Assembly (NCBI RefSeq): GCF_028453695.1
Contig: NC_135778.1
Span: forward strand, 37,437,214-37,501,213
DNA: 64,000 nucleotides
Reading direction: 5' to 3'
DNA from: Augochlora pura
Lineage: Eukaryota; Arthropoda; Insecta; Hymenoptera; Halictidae
Under the pieces are notes generated by a model that worked only from the letters and a program-made list of their open reading frames with translations, did not search any database and was not told where the DNA came from. Position numbers and translations under genes: made by a program. The first letter of the stretch is position 1, and each line of letters begins with the position of its first letter. Shown piece by piece: positions 48,001 to 59,790 of the stretch.

Positions 48001-51000
48001 CTAATATTCTAATATTTTCTAAAAAGTAAATTTAATGCAAGTGAACTTAGTAACAAAGCTAAACGTATTGAACTTAGCATAGCAACAATGCTGCTACGGT
48101 ATTGCAACAACCAAAGATCATGTTTTATTCACTTCGTATTTTTATTTTTCACCTGATATAATCGACTTGATGCAGAAGTCTGAAATACTCGAAAATGGGG
48201 ATGGTTATAGTTATCTTTCCGAGTGTTACGTTTCACTTCCTGCGATCGACAAATCACCGATCATAAATCATGTTCGCGTCGGCTTATTTATACCGCGAGG
48301 TCTCCTGAAATAAACGAAAACTAATGTCGCGAGAATAGACGACACCTCGAGTTTACCTAAACAGCTGGCTCGTTAACCATCGTTTCTATAAATGAACCCT
48401 CCTATAGACGCGAACGCTCTATTTACGAACCGCTTAGCGCAGGGGAGCGGCGGAATGAGTTTTTTCCTTCGCGATCATCGGCACCGCGGGTTCATCGATC
48501 CGATCGAACCTTCGCAGGGCGACCTTAATCAACGACGAACGACCCACTAAAGGAACGACCCGTAGCGAAATGATCCCGTTGCCACCCTGCGCGACGCGCA
48601 ACCTCGTTCCGCTGCTTTTTCTGTTCGTCTTTGCGCGTCCTCGTCGTCGTCGTCGTCGGCCAACGACACCGTGGAAAGAGGAGAGGTCGTAAACGCCGCG
48701 ACCCCGGCCCGATATCCTGACAGCCGTCGCGCCGTCTCTAGTCGCCGAGCCGTGCACTGATTTTCGCAGTCCTGTTCCCAGTCGCAGTCGCAGTCCCAGC
48801 TGTGGGAATAAACGAGAAACGCGACGAGCCACGACCCTCTGGCATCAAAACATTCCTGCTGTTACGCCAGCTTCAACCCTTTACCTAGCGATTCAAAGCC
48901 GCCGGATTGCCGCCCGTACGATTCCTTCCTCGCGAACGGAATGTCCCCGTGAAACACTTCCGAGGGAACGCGGGAGCACCTGGAGAAATTAAATTTTTTC
49001 TCGGTTCGCGTTCGCGCGTTCTCGTGTATGACCGAGTTCTTAGGTTAAATCAGTTGACGGGTTGAAAAATGTATCCCAATTCGTTGAGATATTGTACACG
49101 GTGTTTTACATAATTGAGCACGGTCATATACCTTAAGTAATCGAAGATGGAACAATGGAAAGCTTTATTCTTTAGAAGAATAGTATTAGAGTAGTTCGGA
49201 GTTTCGAAAATATTTTGACATGATTTTCTAATTTCTATTATTTTCCAATTTTTATTATTTTCTAATTTTTGTTATTTTTTAATTCTTATAATTTTCTAAT
49301 TTTATTCCTAATTCCTCGATTGCAGTTTAAATTTTCTATTTTCTCTAATAGATGGTAAAAGAGTACGTATTTTACTTTTCTAAAAATAAATCCACTCTCA
49401 ATAAAAACGTTTTTAATTGAAAATTACGGGACTGGAGAGCAATAAGACTCACTTAGGAACCTTTAATTCGACGGTTGTAGGTATTTTAGTTTCTTGGTGT
49501 TTCCTGGAAGCTTGTGCTCCGTGTACCAAAGAAAAGGAGAGAGCACGGTCGTTACCTGCTGCGAAGAACTCCTAATTCCGGCGATACAAAGTGCTGTAGC
49601 TCGCTTCGATTTAATTGTGGAGAACGAGTTACCAGCAGCCTAAGTAGTGGCCAACCAGCAGCGCGTCTCCGTGGATGTAATTGAATAATTTGCGTGACGC
49701 GTGTAGGTTTTACGGGTGGTTAATTGATAGCCGCTGCAAAACGTGAAAGCGTTCGCCGGTGGAAATGCCGAGATTTCAGGTCAACATATTCCGTGTAACG
49801 CAATCAAGATTTCTGTATTTGTTACGGGCACAAAACAGCTTGAAACAATTCTTCAGGGGCGACATTTATTCGATTGTTTCTCAAACCTTTGTCAGTGACC
49901 TTATTTATAATATTTTCGTGCAGTATCATTGCGTCTACTAATTATTACAGTAAGCTCTTTCAGTAATAAAAGAATGTTTGAAATAGAATGTATTCTTTGA
50001 GAAGAACAAATTGCGAAAAAACGAAATAATTGCAAAAAAAGTCACTTTGACTTTCTTAAACGGAACTATGCACTTTTGACCTTCAGCTTAGAAATTCGCG
50101 GTAATTGAAAACATAATTTTCCGACGCGTTCATGAAATGCAGGCGAGCGAACGAGATCGCGGGTCTTTGTAACGAACAACGGAAGATTGCCGGACAAAAA
50201 GGTAGGCGTTCCGCTACGGAGACAAAGCAAGCGTAAAAGTGGAGCTACGGGGTGGGGGAGAAAAAAAAATGGAACCGAACCGATCTCGTCGATGACGGCA
50301 CCGGCTGCGCGCCGGTCCAGTTACTTGCACGATCCTCGGTGAGGACGAGTTGGCGCGGTTCATTACTTCGGGACACACTCCGGATAGATCGAGAATGCAG
50401 GAAACGAACAACGCCGTGATAAAAATGTTCCCGAAGTCATCGGACGAGTTTCTCTCTCGGCGCACCGTCGAGATGCATCGATGACAGACAGAAGGTGCGC
50501 CTCCCTTTTTTTTTTAACCCGGAGGGCGATGCCGGGTCGTTCGCTTCGCATCCAGTTATTTATGCTACGAACGGCGGAGTGGATGCGTCTTGACACTGTA
50601 CGCGACATGAGGAGCGCGGATATGTTATCTCTGGGAATTGGTGCTTTTGACAGGGAGAGACCGTGATAATCTATGCGTACACAGAATTTTAGGTGCCATT
50701 AAAACCTGTTAATAGTTTACGCTGACTGACGAGAAGGGCTCTTTAGGCGTCCGCCTACGATTACTTTGGTTATCACACGTGTTACTGTATACAGAGGATT
50801 GAATTTAAGAAAGACGTGATTTTTATATTGGACTGTTTTTATATTTAGGGTTTGGAAACGATGGAAGTTTATCGTAAAGTATAGAGACACCTTCTAATAA
50901 ATATAATATCATTTTTACCAAAGGATAATTTTTAGTAAAAATTATTTCCTCCGTTCAATATTTTCTATCTAATACTCTACTATCTATCTGTTGTCTTTTA

Positions 51001-54000
51001 GGTACCAAAAATTAATTTCTTCCTTGTTCAAACGTATTTTTTTAGTGTGAGCCAAACGTCATTTTATATTACATATCGGAATTATAAAATAATATCTATC
51101 ATATATTTTGAAAAATTAAACATATTACGCCACCCCCATGTTACACTATTAGGAAATCTTACAGTTCATATTTGTCAGAGAAGTGGTATTCATAAAAAAA
51201 TCCAGTCAGACGTGCGACAAGTGAAATTTATAACATATTTGATAGTAATTTTTTAGATGAGTTTAAATTGTCTAATGGTAATAAGCTATCGAGAATATGC
51301 ATAAAGATCCGCAGTCTGGTCGTAGGTATTGGCGATGGCGGATGGTAATCAGGGTGCAACACCCTCCAGAAGGATAACCGATATTAGATTATCGCGGAAT
51401 CATCCTTACATGCGAGGCCGGCGAGACTGGTAACTGCATTTCCGAAGTTGGGTAACCGATCAGAAGGCGGATTACGTTTCAGCCAATAGGCATAGTTTCC
51501 AGGTCTCGGACGTCGACGAATAATTAGCGTTACCATTGATATCACTTACCCGAAGCGTATACAATATTTCGCGTAAAATTAAACGAATTCGATGAAATCA
51601 TTTTATCAAATCAATGCACACGGCAAGAGGAAAATTACGACATTGTCTTCTTCATTTCTTCTTCTTCATCGTTAGCAAATAATTCAGCAAGAATTCTTTA
51701 TATCGCATTGATTCATTTCTTTTAAATTAATTATTTTATTATATAGTATCCTCTATAGAGAATCGGCGAACTTTTGTTAGAAACATTTTTTGTCAGATTA
51801 ATAAAACTACGCGAAAGCTAAAGAAACACCCTGTATAATAAATGTCAAGTTGCACACGTAGATCCCCTCTCACCTGAGATTTTCTGAATAAATAAAACTC
51901 AACAGATTGGCAGGTAGTCAAGCAATCTCATTAGTGCAAACGAGGTCTGGTAAAATCGATTTTCACGTAATTACGAGAATGATGTTTGTGAAAGGAGCGA
52001 CGATAAAAGTTGCGATTCGGTCGAATTGAAATGTTTTTCTTTTCCAACTAGGTGGAAATGACACAGCGATGTTCGGCGTCATCGCGTCAGGCCGAATGGA
52101 ATTTTTGAATACGCCGGAGTGGATGGTGGTCGTTCGCGTGTGTTTTTTTTTCCTTTTCGTGTCATGGTCGACGGAGAAAGGTTTATAATGCTTCTAAGCC
52201 GGCGGAGATCAAAGTGGAAACTATCATACGCGGTGAAGCGCTTCAAAGAGAGGGCGATCCGAGTGTGTTTGAAATTTTTCAAGATACGAAAATTTGGTCA
52301 AGGTTCGTCTCGTATGGGGTCACAGAAAACAGATATACGGCCGCTGAGATATTACTGCGGTATCCATGAGAAAATTCGTCTGAAGAAATCGCGGTAGCTT
52401 TGTACTTTTCATGATATAAAAGATGAAAGATTGAAAAATAAAATTGCTTTCGAATTTGTCCACCTCAGTTTTTCAGCTGCTAAAATCTTGACGCGCTATT
52501 TGAAGAATTTCGCATCATTTTAGACACTGCAAAACACAATTTACAATGAAATTTGACTTTTAATATCCTTCAGAAACAAGAGTAAATGCTAACTAATTTT
52601 TTAAATAAATGTTAAAACCATGTATTACTAAAATTGAAATATTATACCGTATACACGAATAGAATTATTATTATTATTATTATATTTGTCCGCGACCGTA
52701 AGTGGATTCGAATAAAACGGCCGAATAAAAATCGAAAGTCCTACAAATTCGATGACCCGATCGAATCGGAAGTTATGGCGGCGTTGGTCGACGAGGACGC
52801 GACGGTGGAAGGCGTCCGTCGTTGAAAATTCAAACTTGGAAAGGTCGATGGGTCGCGCATCGAAAGCTGGCCCTCATCTTTCGAGTCGCGGGGCTCGAGT
52901 GGCAATTTCTGAGTTTTCCAGGTCCTTGAACGGGCATAGAAACAGAGACCGGGGACCCGGGAACACCGTCGCACGCCGAGAGGAAAGGACGAGGCTCCCG
53001 AAGGCTCCAGGGCAACCGCGACGAGTCTCCGAATCCGATGTGCGCTCCGGCCCGATCAATAACGCGGGGCGTGCACTACACCGAGAGAGCCACCCTTTTC
53101 CTTCTTGCCAGGGCCAGGGGTCCTCGTTTCGGTACCCCCTCGGCTGACCTTCGCGAAATCCGTCATCTTTTTTTCCCCCATTCCGATGTTCCCCGATTTT
53201 CGTTTTCGTTTCTCCACGTTCATATTTCCACGGCGTGGGCGCCGATTAACCGGGATTCTTCTTGGCGAGACGCGCCAACGCCCCAGTTCGTGGTTCTCGA
53301 AGTACCGTTCCATCGACTCCGCCCGAAGAAATCGCAAGACACAGGACCATCTTGCGAATTGGACGCCTGCAGACACGGTGCTAAAGATCTGCGATCGGTT
53401 TAGGGCCGGTGAAGGCAACGCTAACCCTTGCGTGTGTATAGGAGGTGCGTGTATGTTTCAGATTTACAAGAGAAATTTTCAAAGTTAAGAATATAAATAT
53501 ATAATACCATTAGTTTAAATGATTTTCATTCGGTGCGATTCAAATTATAATAAGGAAGAATTTTTCGAATAGTTTGTAATAGACATTTGTTACCTCGATT
53601 AAAAATCATATGGTTTATAGTATTCCAATGTGTGGTTAATACCCTCCACTTAAATAACAAATAAGTGTCGACTATGAACATTTATTAAATCGCTCTCGAT
53701 TTTTCATCGTTGTTTTAACTATTATTAACGAAAGAAATTTGATTTTATTGCGGTAACCAGTTTTAATGTTCGGAATTTATTTCGATTATTCATAACCATT
53801 ACGATAACACAATTCACTTTTATTAATACGAAAATTTAGAAAATTTATTAATACCGCAATTTAGAAATATAGTATTACAGAATAACCATTACATTAATAC
53901 TGTATAATATTGCACACAATATAATATAATATTGCATATAATATTATCACAATATTATATGTGTCATTGTTGCATATAATATCGTATAATATAATATACA

Positions 54001-57000
54001 TAATGATATATTCTACAATATAATATAATAAGATCTAGGTTTTAATTTTTAATTGGAGAGTGAGCAAGAGAAAATTCAAGAAAAAGTAGATGCGAGATGA
54101 AATGTAATCTCGTTGTCCCCAGCGTGCCAGTTAAAAAACGATTATAGAATTTATTTACGGGCAAGGGATTGTTGTGCCACGTTATCATATAATAAGCTCG
54201 CAGTTGTTTAACCGAACATCCTGCGCACAAAGGCTTGTGATATTGTAAAGTCAAAGGGGACGCGTGTACGTACATAAAAATGGAAAGACGCGAGACGGTA
54301 TCAAAGCAAACTGTGTTCGTAAACTATTAGTTGAATATTCATAAAGCGCTTGAGAAATCTGAACAACATGTTGAACATCGCGAGCGAGTGCTGAAAAACG
54401 AGAGTATCGCGCCAGGAAATCAAAATAATTGTCTTTATAGGCTCAGATAAAGAAATTATGGAAACATGAGCCGCGAAAATTCAGTGCTTTTTCTCTGTTT
54501 CCTTTAATTACGTAAGTAATGTTTTATACAATTTTATTAATATAATTTTATTTTATATAATATTTTATATATTCTACTTTGATGTATCGTGAAGAAATTT
54601 TTCTCTTCTACGTCATATATTTATTTAAATATACTTTCGCTGGTCGCTGCACCTGTTTTCCTATTTACTAAAGTGATCCTTTTCGTGAAAGATTCCATCT
54701 GGGACACACCGTTCAGCAATGTATATAAAACTTAAAGATTTCTCGTGCATTTCTTCGGTCACCCGTGTTTGTAAAGTCTAAACGATGTTTACGGAAATTT
54801 GCATTTTTATCGCTAACTCGCGGTACGCGCAAGGAACTGAAATGTTATCCCGGGTGTTTCTGATTTAAATCTCTGACAGGCGAGGAAAACACTGTCATTT
54901 AGAATTACAAGCTGTGGAGAACTACTCCACCAACCACCGCACAAATAAAATCTGCTGTATAATGAGCTATGTAATAAATATAATAATCTAAATGTTGCAG
55001 ATGAAGTGTTAAGCATACGTATAAAGTTATATCTATATTAAAGTTTGGACATAAAATTTGCTGTATATAATTCGCCTCAATATAATTATAGAATGAACGT
55101 GATGATCGATTTAAAAACATACTTATTCTTACATAACCTCGACAATAATTATTTAGCGCGCTAATTTATTTTTTCCTAAAAGATTACTTATATTATAGAC
55201 ACGAAAGAACTTTTACATTTTTAAGAACAAGTAACTGGTTAATAATAAGATTGAGCAGATTCGCCGAGAAGCAAAAATTTCGCGTACTCGGATCAGGAGA
55301 CTTTGCGGTGCCGCGACAGAGATGTCAATAACGACAAAAGCAATCGGTGAAGTGCCGAAAAAAATGGACCGCACGAACCGACCGATGAAGGGTTGAGACT
55401 CGGCACCCGTACGGATTCTATTGTGACTCCGAGTTTAATTCGATTCCATCGAAGCGGACGCGCTGCGTCCACCCTTTTCTGTTTCGCCGCCGATAGGCAG
55501 TCCTCCGTTAGTGGCCGACGAAAGGGTCGTCCCGACGTAGCCTTCGAGGACCGTTTTACGACGAGATTGTCGGCGACCCGTATATTTACGTTCGAAGTGG
55601 CTGCCACTCGATCCCGAAATAAGTCGTCGCCGCACCAGGCTGCTGCTTGCTGCACCCTCCGCCGATCCAAGCACCCCGATCCGCAAGCGTTAAACCATCG
55701 CATCGCCGCCGGATTTAAGTGGCCGATGGCCGACAAGCACGCGCGCACGCTCGCGCCCGAAAATAGAGATTAAAGCCACCGGGAAGAACGGGAGGAGAAA
55801 CAAAAAAATGTGCATCGTACCGATTATCGTGAGCGGGAACGTGTGTCTTCTGGCGATAACGCGCGATTGCGGCCGCCCCGGGGAATCGAGAACCCCGCCG
55901 CCGGTTTAAGAGTCCCGCGTGTCTCGGTATAGTGGCGCCCATTTCGGTTTTAGAGGATCGCTAATTTATTAGATACAGCGCGGAGAGCGTTTTAGCGGGA
56001 TCGAACGCGTATCTCTACTCGGATAAGTCGCGGAAGGTACGATAAGGGTGAGTTGTTTGAAGATGCAGACGAGAGGAAATTGCTTAACTGGTCGAGTGCC
56101 GAGAATCGACCACAGAAATGTCGACAAGGTCGAGATGATCAATTAATGAAACGAAATTGAGATATATCAAATGTAAAATTGTAACATAACAAATTTCACC
56201 AATCAAAATTGTTTTCCTTTTTTCTTCGAATATCGCAATTGTCTTTTCTTAACGTGACCAAAGGTAGAACACGAAAATAACCAAACAAACGAACGAACCA
56301 ATTATCATTAATTATAATTATTATTAATCATGAGAGTTCCCTGCGAGAAACGAAACAATGGGTTTCCGTCGGAGTTCGCCCGGCTGGTATATCATGGGTT
56401 TGGTATCTGTGTCAGGAATATGTTTGTAATTCATACCGAAATTAAAATAATTACACCGCGATATAGGCGGCAAGGCGCGCGCAACACTTACGCACTTCCT
56501 GCGCCAAACGTAAGCTGGAAGTACCGTCGAAGAATAGTAAATATTGAAGCGACGTCGGCGTTCGCTCGGAGAAAAGAGAAGGCCGCACGTGCCGATCCCC
56601 TCCTCGAGATAAATAATAATTGGCCCCTCCTTGCGCATACAATTAAAACACTTCGCCCCGAGTGTTGCCCAAGTTCCGTTATTAAAGTGAACACCGTAAG
56701 AATTCTGCATCCTCGAGATGCAAATGAAAAACGATTCTCGAATCACCGATAAAGAAGAACGTGAGCGAAATTAGCGATTCGAAGCAAATCTCGACTGTTA
56801 ACCCTTTGCACGTAAATTGAAATGAAGTTATAATTATTGGTTATTAATTACTAATTTATTGCTAAATTATTCGTAATCAATTACTAATTTATACTTTATT
56901 CTACGAGACGAGGATATAGATAAATATAATTGTGGAAAGTGATTGTACTTTTTAAGATGCGAATATAATGTAAAACGCGATACGTGGACCTATTAAAAAG

Positions 57001-57993
57001 AGGCGCGACGCGTTGTTAATAAGTTTTTAACACGGCCAGTTTTTGCAGACCTACGAATCGTGCGGCGACGAGACGACTTTATCGTATTGCAGTTGCCAGG
57101 CCTCCGACTGAAAACAGGAAACGGAAACTGCGACGTGCTTTTGCGGAGATATCACGAAACGACGATCGGCTCTTGAAAGGTTTTCTGGGTCACGGTGCTC
57201 CGTCCCATCGAGCCATGCTCGATTCATCTTCTTTTTTTCCCCCTTTTTCACCTATGAAATGACTTTTCTTCTTGTCGAACATATTTCTGACATGTTGCGA
57301 AACAGATATGTACGGCGGCGGGCATATAAATAGGAAATTAAATATATATATATAGATTTTATTTATAAATGACTTTGATAATGATATTGAGACGTTAGAT
57401 CGAGTAATTTGTTAGCGAAGGTTCGAAAAATTAAAAAAATGCAGAACTAATAATTTATCGACATACAAAGATCAATATCTTTTTTATAAAAAAATATCGA
57501 GCCACATCAACCGATACACAAAAAATATGTAATTTTATTTTTGTATTTAATAGCTTTTAATAAGGTGGAATTTGTATACTAATATTCTAAGTTTCTTTTA
57601 ATCTTACCAGCTGTTTTTATCTCGTCCGTCAATTTTTGCCACAAATACGTAAAATTCACAGTCACGATAAAATCGCGACGGATCGCAAAATACAAGAGAT
57701 TAAATTATCTAGCGACCAATCCGGTCCTCGTAATTGGAGCCTGTTAATAACCGTACGCCTCGATTTAACTGCATCGATTCTTACCCGAATTGTCTTGAAT
57801 CTACCAATAACCGCAGCTCTCATTGGATCGGTCGTGCAACGACCGCAAGGTATAATAACGATCACGTTCGCCGGCGTGCACCGGCATTAAACAGAGAATC
57901 TCGATAATACATAAATCCAATATTACTTACGTTCGTGTAGAAGTCCACCTCTTTGTAAGGGTTCACAGCCACCAATATGGATCCCGTGTACGT
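33060..57993 (-). CDS. Unconventional myosin, MyTH4-FERM tandem tail (Myo10A/Sisyphus, myosin XV/XXII-like); 5' end missing
   Basis: Actin-based motor; tandem MyTH4-FERM tails bind cargo and microtubules (family knowledge). Thirteen exons in transcript order: 57931-57993, 44057-44309, 41077-41411, 40324-40806, 38857-39757, 38521-38773, 36735-37782, 36071-36660, 35782-35971, 34264-35710, 33901-34178, 33383-33832, 33060-33275. All are in phase, giving 2168 residues. Motor: YTGSILVAVNPYK, P-loop GESGAGKT (63-70), switch I NDNSSRFGKF, switch II DIFGFE, RCIKPN, GKTKVFLR. Then about three IQ motifs (QKIWRG, QHAYRG, QSHLRG), a charged coiled coil (about 715-790), and a poly-Pro/Gln/His linker (about 850-1020). 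MyTH4-1 is at about 1050-1215, FERM-1 1220-1600, MyTH4-2 1660-1810, FERM-2 1815-2105, then a Q-rich end. No SH3 or PH domain is seen, which argues against classes VII and X. The motor N-terminus before YTGS was not found in the window. Confidence 0.95.
37783..38520. other. Myosin intron
   Basis: A 738-bp intron between the coiled-coil exon and the linker exon. No internal feature recognised. Confidence 0.85.
39758..40323. other. Myosin intron
   Basis: A 566-bp intron after FALEQEL of the motor; includes a 13-A run near 40028. Nothing else seen. Confidence 0.85.
41412..44056. other. Myosin intron
   Basis: A 2.6-kb intron after the P-loop exon, AT-rich in the middle and GC-richer at its 5' end. 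No gene or element supported. Confidence 0.8.
47241..47267. repeat. (TA)n microsatellite
   Basis: Near-perfect TA run of about 27 bp. Confidence 0.9.
53905..54035. repeat. AT-rich degenerate tandem array
   Basis: The phrase ataatattgca/cataatat recurs irregularly about every 15-30 bp. Confidence 0.7.
56798..56825 (+). mobile_element. Solo left end of CCCTTTGC TTAA element
   Basis: TTAA followed by CCCTTTGCACG, matching the termini of the elements in Rh50 introns. No right end was found downstream, so it is either truncated or a chance match. Confidence 0.4.
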
Positions 57994-59170
57994 CTGCGGA
58001 TCGGAGTATAATTCTGTGTTAAGGAAATACTAAGTACGCAGGCACGTTCTATTCTCCACGTTTTCGATCGCCTATTAATCAGTACAGAAGAAAGTTATAA
58101 ACAAAAAGCGAGCCGGTAAGAGAGAGAAGGCGGCAGAGAATAATAAAGTAAGAGGAAGGAGTGTTTGCCGCGGCTGAAAGGAACCGTGTCGACGGTATTA
58201 TTTCTCATTCCCCGGGACCATGTGAATCGCCTTGAATGATAATACCACATACATTCCCAATGCGGGCTCGACGTGTGTACGTGTGACGTCAGACCGAGCG
58301 CGTGTAGATGCAAAAGCTCGCACGCGACACACGCCACGGCACTTTTAAAATCGCTCTCCGCGCCGCGGCACACCTGTTAACGTCTTCTGCGTTGCATCGA
58401 GTCTCGGGTCTTCGACCGAAATCGACGACGTGATCGCTTCGCCGCGGATATTTTATGTTAAATTAAAAATCGCCTACGCCAGTCGCAAGATGAAGGCACC
58501 GCGTAGACATTTATCCCCTCTCTAGACAATTGAATAATCTGACGTTAATAAAATAATATCTTCAATTTATTTAAATTGGAATTCGAAACTGTATAAATAA
58601 TTTGTTTATTTGATAAACAATTTCTCTTTCTGAAAAAAATTGTTAAAAAAGGGCAACTGTTTTTATCGATTTACACTCGGTTTCTATACATTATATATTG
58701 CTGGTATTGATTATTACTGTTGATCACGCGTTGTGCACGTTAATTACGTATTGCTCTGTCTTTCATTTGTACCTTCGTCTCGACCCATCTTCCCCTTATA
58801 ATTCACACTCTCTTAGTCACGTTCAGCGTTCCCAAAGGACAAGTCATAATTTACAATGCCAGAACATCGGAACGGCAATAGAAACTACGAGCACTTGTTT
58901 CAGCCATCTGCAGCCCAGATTATCAACCGAGTCCACTCCGAAGTAGTAGGTACAAGACAAAAAGGGGGGGGGGGAGAGAAAATTGCCATAAATATAGCGC
59001 TACCTGCGAGCAAGATATAATCCCATTTAATTAAACGTTCGATACTAGGCCCGATCCTCGGAAAACACTAGCGCAGTCTGCCGAGCAACGATTTCAGACG
59101 GCTCTTCATTCGTAATTCCTTCGACTTCATCCCTTATTCCGTCGTCGATTGTCGATGGAACGCAAGACCG

Positions 59171-59268
59171 GAGACTGAACGAGAGAGTTAAAAGAAGAGA
59201 TAGAGAAAGAGAGACGGAGAGAGAGAGAGAGAGAGAGAGAGAGTGAGTGAGTGAAAGAGAGGAGGAGA
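59171..59268. repeat. (GA)n microsatellite
   Basis: GA-rich run with a nearly perfect core at about 59215-59245. Confidence 0.9.
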
Positions 59269-59479
59269 AAGAGCTCGATAACTAACCGGTGCGCGCGGTG
59301 CATTCAACGTCGGTACAGGAAACGGAAGTCGAGACGGTTTTTTAACGATCCGACGGCCGATTGACCACGGATCCACCGCCGAGTGTTCTCCAGACCCTAT
59401 TTTTCTTTCGCAGTTGCGAAACTGCTGCCTCGTTATTGGAAGATAACGGCTGCGGAATTCGTCGAACATTATCGATCAA

Positions 59480-59790
59480 CAGCCGGTCGGCAACAGCGGC
59501 GACAACATCTACAACGATAACTTCGACACAGCTACAGCAATAATTGCGACGACAATATAGCTGCAACGAAACATCAACTATGTATTCGTTGAAAATTATT
59601 GAACTATCGATGACATTATCTGCGATGACCACGAAGACTGCAATGACAATTACAACTAGGAACTTCGATAAGAAATACAGTTGTAACGAAAAATATAACT
59701 TCAACGATAACTGCAACTCCGACGATAACGTCAGCTACAATGTCGATTGCTGGGACGACGGCGTTGCTGACACATCGCCAACGACGATGA
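59480..59790. repeat. Cryptically simple CGA/CAA-rich stretch
   Basis: Repeated short words (acgataac, gctacaa, gacgac, caactac) spaced at multiples of three across about 300 bp suggest a decayed trinucleotide-type array. It is open on both strands, probably for that reason. Confidence 0.45.

Larger units (their letters stand above)
44310..57930. other. 13.6-kb myosin intron
   Basis: The longest intron in the window, between the exon ending in FYTN and the P-loop exon. It alternates AT-rich stretches with GC-rich patches (46440-46830, 48430-48830, 52850-53150, 55390-55950). The patches generate overlapping open frames on both strands with no domain content. Also present: a (TA)n run (47241-47267), an AT-rich array (about 53905-54035) and a solo CCCTTTGC end (56798). 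No nested gene is supported. Confidence 0.7.

Noticed and set aside
46294..48832. Several 80-130-codon frames in GC-rich intronic sequence
   Set aside because: Overlapping on both strands, Arg/Pro/Ala-rich, with no motif or splice pattern.
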